64,000 bases of DNA from an uncultured Parafilimonas sp. (GTDB lineage: Bacteria > Bacteroidota > Bacteroidia > Chitinophagales > Chitinophagaceae): assembly GCA_903882935.1 (NCBI GenBank), contig CAIRZB010000003.1:1-64000 (forward strand). The letters run 5' to 3'. Positions 17,033 through 26,261 of the stretch are shown in pieces. The stretch's first letter is position 1. Each line of letters opens with the position of its first letter. A program made the translations under genes and the position numbers. The notes beneath the pieces were generated by a model. The model had not been told where the DNA came from. It did no database searches and worked only from the letters and a program-made list of their open reading frames with translations.

Positions 17033-17139
17033 GTGGCTATCTGCCTGTACCCGCCAGAAGGTATTGCGCCGTGTACAATGTGCCGCCTGTGATAGCTGGC
17101 AGCGTGCAAAAAACGTTTCGTGTTTGGGCAGATAGCCAC
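17033..17139. repeat. 13-bp terminal inverted repeats around 81 bp
   Basis: GTGGCTATCTGCC and GGCAGATAGCCAC bracket a GC-rich non-coding core. The size and exact ends suggest a miniature inverted-repeat element; target duplications are not obvious. Confidence 0.4.
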
Positions 17140-17427
17140 CCACGCTTTGGGCTTAAACTATATTCGGTTAACCTACGTGCGGGCTCGCTATGACGGTTAG
17201 ATTGGTTTGGCTTGCCCCAAACAAGAAATGAGACATATTTTTAAAAACACTAATTATCAACCGTTTGTACAAGGGTTAAATATAATTGTCTCTGGCCTAT
17301 CCATTGCGCCTTTGTCGGAGAAAACACCGATAAAGTTTTCCACCGTATCGTTTGCCGCGCACCACGGTTATTGGTAATAACACCCAACAACGGCAAAACG
17401 CAAAAATATCATCACAACCTTCCCCCA

Positions 17428-17470
17428 CAAATACAACAGCCCGCCCCCAATAAGGAGGCAGGCTGTTGTA
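17428..17470 (-). terminator. hairpin terminator of the CBM-like T9SS gene
   Basis: On the minus strand ACAACAGCC and GGCTGTTGT form a stem that also takes in GCCTCC/GGGGGC pairs, followed by ATTTGTGG. It lies about 45 bases past the stop of the 17515 gene. Confidence 0.5.
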
Positions 17471-17514
17471 TACAAAACTATCAACCTAAGCGAAGGGTTT
17501 CATTTTCATCCCCC

Positions 17515-19689
17515 CTACTCTACCACTACCTTAACGGGTGCCTCGCCGTCCAGCGTAAGCAGGTACAGGCCTGCGGCGGGTTTGGCGGGCAGCAGTATTT
17601 GCAGGCTGGTGGTTAACGGGGCTGCGGTGCCGCTGTACAGCAGCTTGCCGTCCATGCCTTGTAGGCGTACCACACGTTTGGCGGGGGCCGCCACAGCCCA
17701 TTTAACGGCTATTGTGGCACTGTTTACCGGGTTAGGGTACACGGCCAGGCCGGTGGCGTTGTTTTGCAGGGTAATGGTTTTTATGCCATAGGCTTTGGCA
17801 TTGCCGTTTTTATCCACCTGCACCAGGCGGTAATAGTTGGTACCGGTGGCGGGGTGGCTGTCTTCGGCGGCATATTGGTGTACGGCGGCCAGTGCATCCC
17901 CGGCGGGCACATTGGCCAGCGTGGCATAGGCACGGCCATCAGTGCTTTTTTGCACCAAAAAGTAACGGTTGTTGGTTTCTGTGCCGGTACTCCATGCCAG
18001 GGTTACGCGCCCGCTTTTTTGCAACTGGGCGGTATAACTAAGCAACTGCACGGGCAGCGCTATGCCTTGGCATACCGTGCCCACGGTATAGCTTTGCGGG
18101 TTGGCGCTGCTGTTCCGCTCGCCGCCTGCAGGCACTTGGTAGGTAAAATAAATGCTCAGCTGGGTACCGTTGGGTATGGCCTGCACAAGCCTAAAATCGT
18201 TGCCTACCTTGGTCATGGGGTAGCCGGGGTACGGCCCCGTGCCGCCTTGGCGCACGTAACCCAGGGCGTAGGCACAACCTGCGATGTTGGCCAATGGGTG
18301 AAAAGTAATTACCACATTGCCGTTAACGGTTTCGGCACGGTAGCTAAAATCGCTGTCGCTGGATGTGGCGCAAAAGCCCATGGAGTTGTCAATGTTCACC
18401 ACCACATTCACAAAGGTGGAGGTGGCCGAGAGTGAGTCGGCCGCTATGGCCTTTGCCCCTATGGTATAGTTGCCCGCAGGCACCTTGGCCCAACTGTATT
18501 GGTAGGGTGCCGTGGTGGAAGTGCCGAGCGAGTCGGCCCCGCTGTAAAACACCACACTGGTAACGGTGCTGGAGGCAGAGCTTGCATCAGCCGTTATGTT
18601 GATGGTGGCGGGCTCGGTAAAGCTGGCATTGTTTGTTGGGGACGTTATGCTGATGGTTGGCGGTGCGTCGGCAATGCCGGTGCAGTTGGTGCCCACCACA
18701 TAGCCCTGCGGGTTGGCGCTGGAGTTGCGCTCGCCACCGGCCGGCACGTTGTAGGTAAAGTAAAAGCTTATGGCTACACCGTCGGCAATGGTATTGGTGG
18801 TAAACACAAAATCGCTGCCTGCGGCTGCCATGCCGTAGCCGCCGTAACCGCCCTGGCTGCCCTGGCGGATATAAATAAGCGAGTAAGCGCAACCGGCAAT
18901 GGGTGCCAGCGGGTGGAAGGTGAAGGTAACCTTGCCGCCAACCGTGGTGGCCTTGTACTCGTAATCGCCGTTAACGGAGGTGCCACAGAACCCGTCGGTA
19001 TTGGGCTTATTAACGGTAATGCCCACCGGTATTGACACGGTGGAGATGCTGTTGTTGTTGGTGGCCTTGGCGGTTAAGCTGTAATGCCCCGCAGGCACGT
19101 TTGCCCAGGTAAAGCTGTATGGGGCGGTGCTTGCGGTGCCCAATAAGGTATCGGCATGGTAAAAGGCCACGCTGCTGATGCCTGAGGCGTCGCTGGCGGT
19201 GGCTGTGATGGCAACACTGGCCGGGGCAGTGTAACTGGCCGCATCGGCCGGTGTGGTAATGGCCACGGTGGGCGCACCCGCATAACACACGGTGCCGCTT
19301 ACATACTGCACGGGGTTGGCGCTTGAGTTTCGCTCGCCCCCGGCTGGCACGTTATAGGTAAAATAAAAGCTTACCGTGGTGGCTGCCGGTACGGGCAGGC
19401 TAAATACAAAATTGCCTGAAGAATCTACCATGTTATAGCCGGGGTATGCGCCCTGGCCGGTGCCTTTTTTTATGTAGATGATGGCCGAGCTTGACCCCAC
19501 GATGGGCGCCAAGGGGAAAAAGGTGAAATGCACGGTATCGTTATGGGTGTACACGGCATAGCTAAAATCGCCGCTTGCGTCAACACCTGTGCAAGCCACA
19601 GCCGTTTGCGCATGGGTGGTAAAAACGCTGGCTAAAAACATGGCAAGCACTATGGCGGGCCTGGCCAGCATGGTTGGTGTTATCTTCAT
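17515..19689 (-). CDS. T9SS-secreted protein with three CBM-like modules and two Ig-like domains
   Basis: A 724-residue protein from the ATG at 19689 (signal peptide ending THAQ). Three copies of a roughly 95-residue module follow. Each starts C-x-G/T-(S)xxDFSY or similar, has FHPLAPI and YPGY, and ends FYFTYxVPAGGERNSSANP. They are separated by two bacterial Ig-like domains (PTVAITTPADAASY and PTISITSPTNNASF). The C-terminus is a type A sorting domain (AVYPNPVNSATI to the end). The modules resemble beta-1,3-glucan-binding CBM56 in outline, and the nearby GH16 enzymes support glucan binding; both are inference. No catalytic domain is seen, so it is probably a secreted or cell-surface glycan-binding protein. 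Confidence 0.75.
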   Translation of the reverse strand: MKITPTMLARPAIVLAMFLASVFTTHAQTAVACTGVDASGDFSYAVYTHNDTVHFTFFPLAPIVGSSSAIIYIKKGTGQGAYPGYNMVDSSGNFVFSLPVPAATTVSFYFTYNVPAGGERNSSANPVQYVSGTVCYAGAPTVAITTPADAASYTAPASVAITATASDASGISSVAFYHADTLLGTASTAPYSFTWANVPAGHYSLTAKATNNNSISTVSIPVGITVNKPNTDGFCGTSVNGDYEYKATTVGGKVTFTFHPLAPIAGCAYSLIYIRQGSQGGYGGYGMAAAGSDFVFTTNTIADGVAISFYFTYNVPAGGERNSSANPQGYVVGTNCTGIADAPPTISITSPTNNASFTEPATINITADASSASSTVTSVVFYSGADSLGTSTTAPYQYSWAKVPAGNYTIGAKAIAADSLSATSTFVNVVVNIDNSMGFCATSSDSDFSYRAETVNGNVVITFHPLANIAGCAYALGYVRQGGTGPYPGYPMTKVGNDFRLVQAIPNGTQLSIYFTYQVPAGGERNSSANPQSYTVGTVCQGIALPVQLLSYTAQLQKSGRVTLAWSTGTETNNRYFLVQKSTDGRAYATLANVPAGDALAAVHQYAAEDSHPATGTNYYRLVQVDKNGNAKAYGIKTITLQNNATGLAVYPNPVNSATIAVKWAVAAPAKRVVRLQGMDGKLLYSGTAAPLTTSLQILLPAKPAAGLYLLTLDGEAPVKVVVE

Positions 19690-20136
19690 GATAATGTGTT
19701 TGAATGATGTGAAAATTGTACAGTATTGTGGATGGAAATTATATGGCATGGGCTATTTGGTGCAGGCGGCTTGGTTAAAAAAAGCCGTGCAAAAAAATAT
19801 GGATGCAGTACTTTACGCTACCTAAGTAGGTGGCTGGGTGGTTTGCCCTGCAAACTGATACGGGCAGGGTTAGTGGTAACCTTCCTGCAAGTTGGAGAAT
19901 ATTTTATGGGCGTTTTCTGCTGCGCAGGCACAGCTTTTTAACACGGGTGGAGGTATAATGCCGCCAATGTTTTTATGGGAAGGCCCGAGGGCGTTAATTG
20001 GTTTGGTGGCGGGCATTGTTTTATGGTTTAACAACAATTATAAAATGGCAACGTGACTGAAATGCCGCCAATGGCTGGAAGTTATTTTAGCCCCGAAAAA
20101 AAGCGCAAATGGGCAAGCGTATGTATTACAATTCGG
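19690..20136. other. intergenic stretch, no gene seen
   Basis: About 450 bases between the T9SS gene start and the small membrane protein stop. Open frames are short and without domains. It should include the promoter of the minus-strand gene at 19689. Confidence 0.4.
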
Positions 20137-20451
20137 CTACACCTGCTCCTTGATGATCTCAATTAAAAAAAACGCAATGATGGCGGTTAACAGAAAAAAC
20201 GAGAGAAATACCCTGATGGCCATATTAAGCTTTACGGCTACCCCAAGCGCTTTGCCATCAAGTTGGTAAATTTTAGAAAAATCAAGCGGCATCACCAGTT
20301 GCCTAAGCTTTGGCTTTTTATTAATACACCTGTAAAACGAAAAATAGTTGTGCAGCACATTGGCAAAAAACACCATGTCAACCACAACCAGTAAACCAAA
20401 TGTACCGGCAATTACCCGTACCTCCCTTAACAGTGCACAAATGGTATACAT
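20137..20451 (-). CDS. small two-helix membrane protein, unknown function
   Basis: A 104-residue frame with two hydrophobic stretches, residues 13-37 and 78-99 (VFLSFFLLTAIIAFFLI), separated by a basic loop (CINKKPKLRQLV) and ending EIIKEQV. The composition is that of a real inner-membrane protein. I know no family. It lies alone, with 230 bases to the next gene on the same strand. Confidence 0.5.
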   Translation of the reverse strand: MYTICALLREVRVIAGTFGLLVVVDMVFFANVLHNYFSFYRCINKKPKLRQLVMPLDFSKIYQLDGKALGVAVKLNMAIRVFLSFFLLTAIIAFFLIEIIKEQV

Positions 20452-20607
20452 GAATGAAATTTATGGGTATTTTGTTTGGTAAAAAACGGATGGCCCGTTG
20501 GTATGTTTAAAAGGCAGCAAAACTTTTATACAGCAAGGTTTGGTTTAGATGCCCGTTGCAGGATTAAACCGCCTGTTGAAAAAATTACCGTTAAACATTT
20601 AAATAAA

Positions 20608-20640
20608 CTGTAAGCCTGCCCTTTGGGGGCAAGCCTACAG
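20608..20640. terminator. terminator hairpin after the second T9SS gene
   Basis: CTGTAAGCCTGCCC and GGGCAAGCCTACAG form a 14-bp stem with one mismatch around TTTGG. On the minus strand it is followed by TTTATTT, 40 bases past the stop at 20681. On the plus strand TTTTATAT follows, so it may act both ways. Confidence 0.8.
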
Positions 20641-20680
20641 TTTTATATATAAAAGCTAACACAATCAATACATTCAACTA

Positions 20681-22543
20681 CTAGTTAAGTACTTTGTTGG
20701 AGTACTGTTTGTCATCTACCTGCAGCTTAACAATGTACACACCATGTGATGAACCACCTAGGCTTAATGGTACGGTATAAGTACCGGCCTGTGTAGTGCC
20801 TTTGTTGATTACTTTAATCAACTGCCCTTGCAAAGAATACACTTTGAAAGACACAGTGGCTTTATGGTCAAGCTGCAACTGTATCCAGCTATTGGCTGTG
20901 CCGTTGCCCTGTACACTCCAAGCAAACTTGCTGTAATCAATTTTGATGGCAGAAGAATAAGCAAAGTTGCCATCCAAGTCAGTTTGTTTAAGCCTGTAGT
21001 AGTTTGCACCGCTCAACAGTTTGGCATCTGAGTACGTGTAGTTGTTTACTTGTGCGCCACGGCCTTTGCCTGCCACAAAACTAACAGCATCAAACTTAAC
21101 ACCGTCTTGGCTTCTTTCAACGTTAAACCCTTTGTTGTTTATCTCGTTGGTAGTTGACCAGTTAAGCACCGCTTGGTTGTTTTCTAAATGGCCGTTAAAG
21201 TCAATAAACCTAACCGGTAAGGTTGTTTGGCTGGAGAAGTACACGTTATCGAAGAAAACGGTACCGCCGCCTGCACCGCCGTTGTCGTTGTCAACAAAAA
21301 GCAACTGGGCTATATGGCCTTTAGTCGTAAGTGCCGCTAGGTCATCTAGGTTTATCTCCAAGCTGTTCCATGTGCCTTGGGTAAGCGTGAAGGTTTTAAG
21401 GCCTTCCACAACTGGGCCGGTTGCGTAAACGCCAGTGGGGCCAAAGTCAACCAATTTTACGGAGAAGCTTGTCATGTCAGGTGTCCAAACATCCACATGA
21501 AAATATTTACGGGTAGTGGCATTTACTTCTTTTGCCACAAACTCTGTACCCGAAAATACCAGGCCTGAATATTCTTTAATGCCCACTGTCCCTACTTTAA
21601 AAGGGTCGGTTAATGTAGCATTACACCAGCCAGTCCTCCATGTGTCAACTGCATTGTCTGCGTATGTTTGGCTGCTGTTAAACAGCGAGTATACGTTGGC
21701 CGCAGGCACCGTTGGGTTTGGTGCCAAAGTGGTTGGGGCAGACTGAGACAAAACAGTAACAGTTAATACACCAGACACGTTAACGGCGCCAAGTTTTGCT
21801 GTAATGGTAGCAGTGCCTGGCGCAAGGGTAGTACCAACACCGATGCCGTCAAAAGATACTACGCCAGCCGGTGTGGCAGAATAGGTAAAATAAGCCGGGG
21901 CCAATGCACTCAATACCTCTGGAGAGCCGTTAACAGGAAAAGTAATGGCTATGCCATTGGGTGTAAAAGTGGCTCCCACCGCTTTTTTTACCGTTTCAGT
22001 AGCCATGCTTGCGGTTGGGGTGCCTATAACACCGCCGGTAACGTTTTCGTACTGTATTTGGTCAAACCAAACACTGGCACCAGCACTTGTGCCAATCGCC
22101 ATATGCCACAGGCCAGACAAAGCGGTTAACTTTGAGGCATCCGGTATGGGGATGATAAATTTTTGCCAAGAGGTAGTGATGGGAATGTTTGCATACTCCA
22201 CCGCATAATTTGCATCGCTAGTATTGTTGCCAAAACCCACTTTGTCAAAAGACAAGGCGACACTTGACTTAGCCCAAAAAGTTACGGCGTTGTAGGCGCT
22301 AACATCAATGGGTGCGGCGGGCACCAAAGCGCCACCTGTATAACCACCGGAAGGAATAACTACCTTTAGAGAGGCAGAACCTGCTTTAAAAACAGTGTTG
22401 TCAACAGTAATAGTGTTGTTTGAGCCGCCAAAGCCCACAAACGTTACGCCACTGGCGTAATTGTCGTCAAAAATTACTTGCTGCGCACCCACCTTGCAGC
22501 AAAGCATAAAAAAGGCAAACACCGATAGGTAAAACTTTTTCAT
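20681..22543 (-). CDS. T9SS-secreted glycan-associated protein with Ig-like domain
   Basis: A 620-residue protein from the ATG at 22543 (signal peptide FYLSVFAFFMLCCKVGAQ). Residues 25-180 look like a carbohydrate-binding jelly roll (DVSAYNAVTFWAKS, TTSWQKFIIPIPDASK, VWFDQIQYEN). A Big_2-like Ig segment follows (about 200-290), then a second jelly roll (VDVWTPDMTSFSVKLVDFG, GGTVFFDNVYF). The end is a fibronectin-like part and a type A sorting domain (GVYIVKLQVDDKQYSNKVLN). It shares the jelly-roll/Ig/jelly-roll plan with the lipoprotein at 24367. Frame codons before 22543 overlap the GH16 gene and are not used. It is probably secreted or anchored on the cell surface and binds the substrate of the two adjacent GH16 enzymes. 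Confidence 0.8.
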   Translation of the reverse strand: MKKFYLSVFAFFMLCCKVGAQQVIFDDNYASGVTFVGFGGSNNTITVDNTVFKAGSASLKVVIPSGGYTGGALVPAAPIDVSAYNAVTFWAKSSVALSFDKVGFGNNTSDANYAVEYANIPITTSWQKFIIPIPDASKLTALSGLWHMAIGTSAGASVWFDQIQYENVTGGVIGTPTASMATETVKKAVGATFTPNGIAITFPVNGSPEVLSALAPAYFTYSATPAGVVSFDGIGVGTTLAPGTATITAKLGAVNVSGVLTVTVLSQSAPTTLAPNPTVPAANVYSLFNSSQTYADNAVDTWRTGWCNATLTDPFKVGTVGIKEYSGLVFSGTEFVAKEVNATTRKYFHVDVWTPDMTSFSVKLVDFGPTGVYATGPVVEGLKTFTLTQGTWNSLEINLDDLAALTTKGHIAQLLFVDNDNGGAGGGTVFFDNVYFSSQTTLPVRFIDFNGHLENNQAVLNWSTTNEINNKGFNVERSQDGVKFDAVSFVAGKGRGAQVNNYTYSDAKLLSGANYYRLKQTDLDGNFAYSSAIKIDYSKFAWSVQGNGTANSWIQLQLDHKATVSFKVYSLQGQLIKVINKGTTQAGTYTVPLSLGGSSHGVYIVKLQVDDKQYSNKVLN

Positions 22544-22616
22544 TGTTTTTTTTAATTTAAGTGAAGAAAAATATATAAAAAATTTGTTGTTTATCTTTTG
22601 CGTATTCCCAAACCCA

Positions 22617-23414
22617 CTACTGGTAAACCCGCACATAATCCACCAGCATTTTTTGCGGAAAAATGGCATCATCCACCCCATATTTTCCACCCCAATCGCC
22701 GCCCACTGCCACGTTTAGCAACAGGTGAAAAGCTTTGTCAAACGGCCAAGCCTCGGTACCCGTGCCATCATTTTTAAACTGGAAAAATTTATTATCATCA
22801 ATAAAAAAAGTGAGTGCCTTGGCATCCCACTCAAAACCATATACATGAAAAGCGGTAGAAAAATCCTTACCCGCATGGCCTTTTGACTGCTGGGTACCCA
22901 ACATACCGTTGTATTTGCCGGTGTGTACCGTGCTAAAAACCGTATCTGGCCAATACCCTACATTTTCCATAATGTCAATTTCCCCGCTGTGCGGCCATTG
23001 CCCCAACGAATGGTCTGATGGCAACATCCAAATAGCAGGCCAAATACCCCTACCTGCAGGTATCTTAGCCTTTATTTCAAAGCGGCCGTACTTCCAGCCA
23101 CTGTCAATTTTAGCCACCAACCTGGCCGAGGTGTATGCAGCGTTTTCGTATTGTTCCTTCTTAGCCTCAATGGTAAGCAGGCCATTTTCCACATGCGCGT
23201 TTTCTAGGCGCTTTACCGTGTAATACTCCAGCTCGTGGTTACCCCAACCACATAACGCCGGGCAACCCATACCCAAATCATAACCCCATTTGGTGCTGTC
23301 GGGCAGTCCATTTTGGCTAAACTCATCAGACCAAACTAGCTTTTTAAACTTTTTTTGCGCTGTGGCAACGCTGCTAACCAGCAAAAGCACCGTTAAGGCC
23401 GTAAGCAATCGCAT
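22617..23414 (-). CDS. GH16 family endo-beta-glucanase (laminarinase-like), secreted
   Basis: A 265-residue enzyme from the ATG at 23414, with signal peptide MRLLTALTVLLLVSSVATAQ. The GH16 catalytic motif is GEIDIME with the nucleophile Glu145 and acid/base Glu150 (from this start). Other marks: LVWSDEF at the N-terminus, WGNHELEYYT, GRGIWPAIWMLP and the closing MLVDYVRVYQ. The sequence groups by eye with bacterial laminarinases (endo-beta-1,3-glucanases), though GH16 also includes beta-1,3-1,4-glucanases, agarases and others. It is a single-domain enzyme. The preceding gene ends 63 bases upstream, so an operon is likely. Confidence 0.9.
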   Translation of the reverse strand: MRLLTALTVLLLVSSVATAQKKFKKLVWSDEFSQNGLPDSTKWGYDLGMGCPALCGWGNHELEYYTVKRLENAHVENGLLTIEAKKEQYENAAYTSARLVAKIDSGWKYGRFEIKAKIPAGRGIWPAIWMLPSDHSLGQWPHSGEIDIMENVGYWPDTVFSTVHTGKYNGMLGTQQSKGHAGKDFSTAFHVYGFEWDAKALTFFIDDNKFFQFKNDGTGTEAWPFDKAFHLLLNVAVGGDWGGKYGVDDAIFPQKMLVDYVRVYQ

Positions 23415-23476
23415 TATTTTTGTACTACAAACCATTCTTGGGTAAATATTATTTACGTTATAAAAACAGCTAACCA

Positions 23477-24319
23477 TTATTTGTACACGCGCACATAGTC
23501 AACCGACATTGTTTGCGGAAAAGGGGTTTGCGCGGTAGGGTACCCTAAAAAATTACCGCCTATGGCCACATTAAGGATGATGAAAAAAGGATGGTCGTAT
23601 ACCCATTGGCCCGGCACATCTGCTGATGTAATTTCTTCGTACAGGTAATCGTCAACGAAAAAATCAAGCTTGTTTTCCGTCCATTCTACCGCAAAAATGT
23701 GGTAGTCTTGGTCAAACCGGCTGGTAGGCAAACCGTATGCCTTGGTGATGGCAGCTGCCCCAGAGTAACCTGGGCCGTGAACACTGCCATGGTTAATGCT
23801 CGGCTGCTGCCCGCGGAGTTCCATTATGTCAATCTCGCCGCACTGTGGCCAGGTAACTGCATCAACATTACTGCCAAGCATCCAAAACGCAGGCCAAATG
23901 CCAGCCCCGTAAGGCGTTTTTATCCGGGCCTCTATCCTACCATAGGCCTGCGAAAAAAGGGCCTTGGTGTTTATTCTGCCAGAGGTATATGCCAAGCCAC
24001 CGTAGGCTTCATTGTAGGCTGTAATCTGCAAATTGCCGTTGCCGTCAAACGAAACGTTCTTTTGGCGGTTGGTGTAATACTCAAGCTCTTGGTTTCCCCA
24101 GCCGCCTGCGCCATTGCCTATGTCAAACTTCCACTTGGTGGTATCGAGCGACGCACCGGCGACATCGTTAAATTCATCACTCCATGCCAACGTCCAATTT
24201 CTTTTTGGCAGCGTTTGCACCCCATTTTTTTTACAGCCCGAAAAATTGAACAGCATCAGCATACCCAAGCTGCCGTACAGTAACACTTTTTTACATTTTA
24301 TATGGAGCAACATCTTCAT
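23477..24319 (-). CDS. GH16 family endo-beta-glucanase, lipoprotein
   Basis: A 280-residue GH16 enzyme with a lipoprotein signal: MLMLFNFSGC with the lipid-accepting Cys29. Catalytic motif GEIDIMEL with Glu162, Asp164 and Glu167; LAWSDEFND, WGNQELEYYT, GAGIWPAFWMLG and the closing MSVDYVRVYK are also present. It is thus likely to be anchored in the outer membrane, while its neighbour is soluble. Having both a tethered and a released glucanase is common in glucan-use loci. It differs from the 22617 enzyme mostly in loops after the catalytic motif, so specificity may differ. Confidence 0.9.
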   Translation of the reverse strand: MKMLLHIKCKKVLLYGSLGMLMLFNFSGCKKNGVQTLPKRNWTLAWSDEFNDVAGASLDTTKWKFDIGNGAGGWGNQELEYYTNRQKNVSFDGNGNLQITAYNEAYGGLAYTSGRINTKALFSQAYGRIEARIKTPYGAGIWPAFWMLGSNVDAVTWPQCGEIDIMELRGQQPSINHGSVHGPGYSGAAAITKAYGLPTSRFDQDYHIFAVEWTENKLDFFVDDYLYEEITSADVPGQWVYDHPFFIILNVAIGGNFLGYPTAQTPFPQTMSVDYVRVYK

Positions 24320-24366
24320 GGTCTAATTTTTTTCAGTTGAAATAATAAGCCTCTATGCCTTTACTG

Positions 24367-26250
24367 TTAGTTATGAAAAAATATGTTCTGTAAATAAATG
24401 TCGCCGTTACCGGTAAACATCATCTGGTCTACTTTAGACAAATTAACCGGCGCAAAAAGCGACAACGGTATGTCAACACTCGTCCAAACACCATTTGTGG
24501 GCACTGTTAACGTACGCGAAGCCTGCACGGCATTTCCACCGGTTTGCGCCGCCGAATTGATGAGAAAAACGTTGAGGCTTGATGAATTGGGCGTATAGTA
24601 GTCTACGTGCAAAAAGCCGTAGGAAGACACATTTTGCGCACCGGCAAACTCCGTGCCTTCATAGTTTAAGCCTTTATAATATAGCGTGTTTGTGCCGGCG
24701 ATTTTTGGCTGCGTTACCACGGTTGCCTGCCCCCAACCGGGAAAAAAGTTGGTACCCGCAACATTGGTATACGCATCACTATAAATTGAATACACGCTGT
24801 TAGCAGGGTATGTTGGCGTGGGCGCAGCGGTAGTGGGTGCCGAAGCAAAACTCCAGAAATAAATATTGTCGGCAAAAAAGGTTGATATGTTGGTACCGCT
24901 GAAAATAATTTGGCCTACATGCTGCTTGGTGGTAAGTTTTGTAAGGCTGCTAAAAGGGATATCCAAACTAACCCAGCTTGATGTATGTAAAGTAGGTGCC
25001 GTATAGGTAACCTGTGCATTTACATCGTCGCCGCCACCGGGTACGCCATTGGCACCAAAATCTAACACCTGTATATTTAGCAATGCCCCAGACGGCAAGG
25101 CCGTGGGGAAGAAAAGATCCACATGCAGCTGAGACATCGAAGAAATATCAATGGTGGGGGTGCTCATTTGGATGCCCACAAAGTTGAAATTGGTGTAGTT
25201 TAACACATGGTCGTTGTTTACCGCAAAATCCGCCGACTGTGTTGTTTGAAAAGGCGCCCAATAGCCGTTGTAATAGTCAACGGGCACACTGGTATACGCA
25301 TCACTAAACACTGAAATTACATTTGCTGCGCTTTTTGTTGGTGCGGGGGCCGCAACAAAAACGCCTGGCGAGTTTATGGTGAGGCTTCCCTTGGCTTTTG
25401 CACCACCCACTGTGGCTGTAATTATCGCCGTACCCGCACCCACCGTGCTTACTAACCCCGCACTGCTAACAGTGGCGGCACCTGTGTTTGACGATACAAA
25501 GTTGAAATACGATGCTGAGATTGAGAGCGTATCGCTATTGGCGTTGGGTAAATTAAACGACTCACTTAGGCCAGTCAATGGCGTGTTTACACCTACATAC
25601 GACGTTTGCGTTGAATTTGCCCCGTTCAATATTACTGGCGTGGGGTTTGAGATGGTACCGAGTTTTACAAAATGCACATTGTCAACCCAAAATGTAAAGC
25701 CCCGGCCATTGTTATCTGGGCCTGCGGCATAATAAAACATGCCTCGTTCGCCGTTTAGCTTTGAGGCATCGGGAATGGGGATGATGTATTGTTGCCAGTT
25801 TGAATTTAAAGCCACATTGTTTAACGCAACTTGGTACTTGTTGGCACCAAAATCGTTGCCAAAACCAAACACGCCAACGGTTTCGGGCGCAGTGGCCTTG
25901 GCCCAAAAAACCAACGCATCGTAGCCCGACAAATCGCGTCCGTCGGTAACGAAAAAAGATCCACCGGCATAGGAACCGGCAGGGTCGTTTTTATCAGGCA
26001 CTGCAAAGCGCATAGATGCAGTGGAATGGTTATAGGTTATGGTACTGTCTACCTGAAACGCTGTTGGCACGGTGCCGCCAAAGGCAGCGTACACCAAGTT
26101 TTTGCTAAAGGCATCAATAAACACATCGCCGTTGGCCGGGTAAGTGGCTTGGGCCAACGTGGCAATGTCTCGTTTACAACCTGGCACCACCAATAACAGC
26201 AGTGCTAAAAAAGGTATAGCGGCAATGTATTTTAACAGTCTCGTTGTCAT
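24367..26250 (-). CDS. surface lipoprotein, putative glycan-binding protein with Ig-like domain
   Basis: A 627-residue lipoprotein (FLALLLLVVPGC, Cys25). Residues 45-200 look like a jelly-roll module (LSGYDALVFWAKA, NSNWQQYIIPIPDASK, FTFWVDNVHFV), followed by a Big_2-like Ig domain (about 205-295) and two further related beta-modules (SQLHVDLFFPT...ADNIYFW and YGFLHVDYYTP...DIYLQNIFF). It is a relative of the T9SS protein at 20681, especially in IIPIPDASK. No catalytic residues are obvious. Its position between the GH16 genes and the barrel-fused glycosidase suggests a substrate-capturing role like the SusE/F-type or SGBP proteins of polysaccharide loci. Confidence 0.7.
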   Translation of the reverse strand: MTTRLLKYIAAIPFLALLLLVVPGCKRDIATLAQATYPANGDVFIDAFSKNLVYAAFGGTVPTAFQVDSTITYNHSTASMRFAVPDKNDPAGSYAGGSFFVTDGRDLSGYDALVFWAKATAPETVGVFGFGNDFGANKYQVALNNVALNSNWQQYIIPIPDASKLNGERGMFYYAAGPDNNGRGFTFWVDNVHFVKLGTISNPTPVILNGANSTQTSYVGVNTPLTGLSESFNLPNANSDTLSISASYFNFVSSNTGAATVSSAGLVSTVGAGTAIITATVGGAKAKGSLTINSPGVFVAAPAPTKSAANVISVFSDAYTSVPVDYYNGYWAPFQTTQSADFAVNNDHVLNYTNFNFVGIQMSTPTIDISSMSQLHVDLFFPTALPSGALLNIQVLDFGANGVPGGGDDVNAQVTYTAPTLHTSSWVSLDIPFSSLTKLTTKQHVGQIIFSGTNISTFFADNIYFWSFASAPTTAAPTPTYPANSVYSIYSDAYTNVAGTNFFPGWGQATVVTQPKIAGTNTLYYKGLNYEGTEFAGAQNVSSYGFLHVDYYTPNSSSLNVFLINSAAQTGGNAVQASRTLTVPTNGVWTSVDIPLSLFAPVNLSKVDQMMFTGNGDIYLQNIFFHN

Positions 26251-26261
26251 TGTATATTTAT

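Larger units (their letters stand above)
16832..17514. other. 680-bp intergenic stretch with inverted repeat
   Basis: Contains GTGGCTATCTGCC (17033-17045) and its exact complement GGCAGATAGCCAC (17127-17139), and the CACCCAACAACGGCAAAACG word at 17381-17403. Near its right end is the terminator of the T9SS gene. No gene is supported. Confidence 0.5.

Noticed and set aside
17764-19035. Plus-strand open frames opposite the CBM-like T9SS gene
   Set aside because: Gly/Ala/His-rich antisense of a GC-rich repetitive gene; the minus strand has signal peptide, Ig domains and sorting domain.
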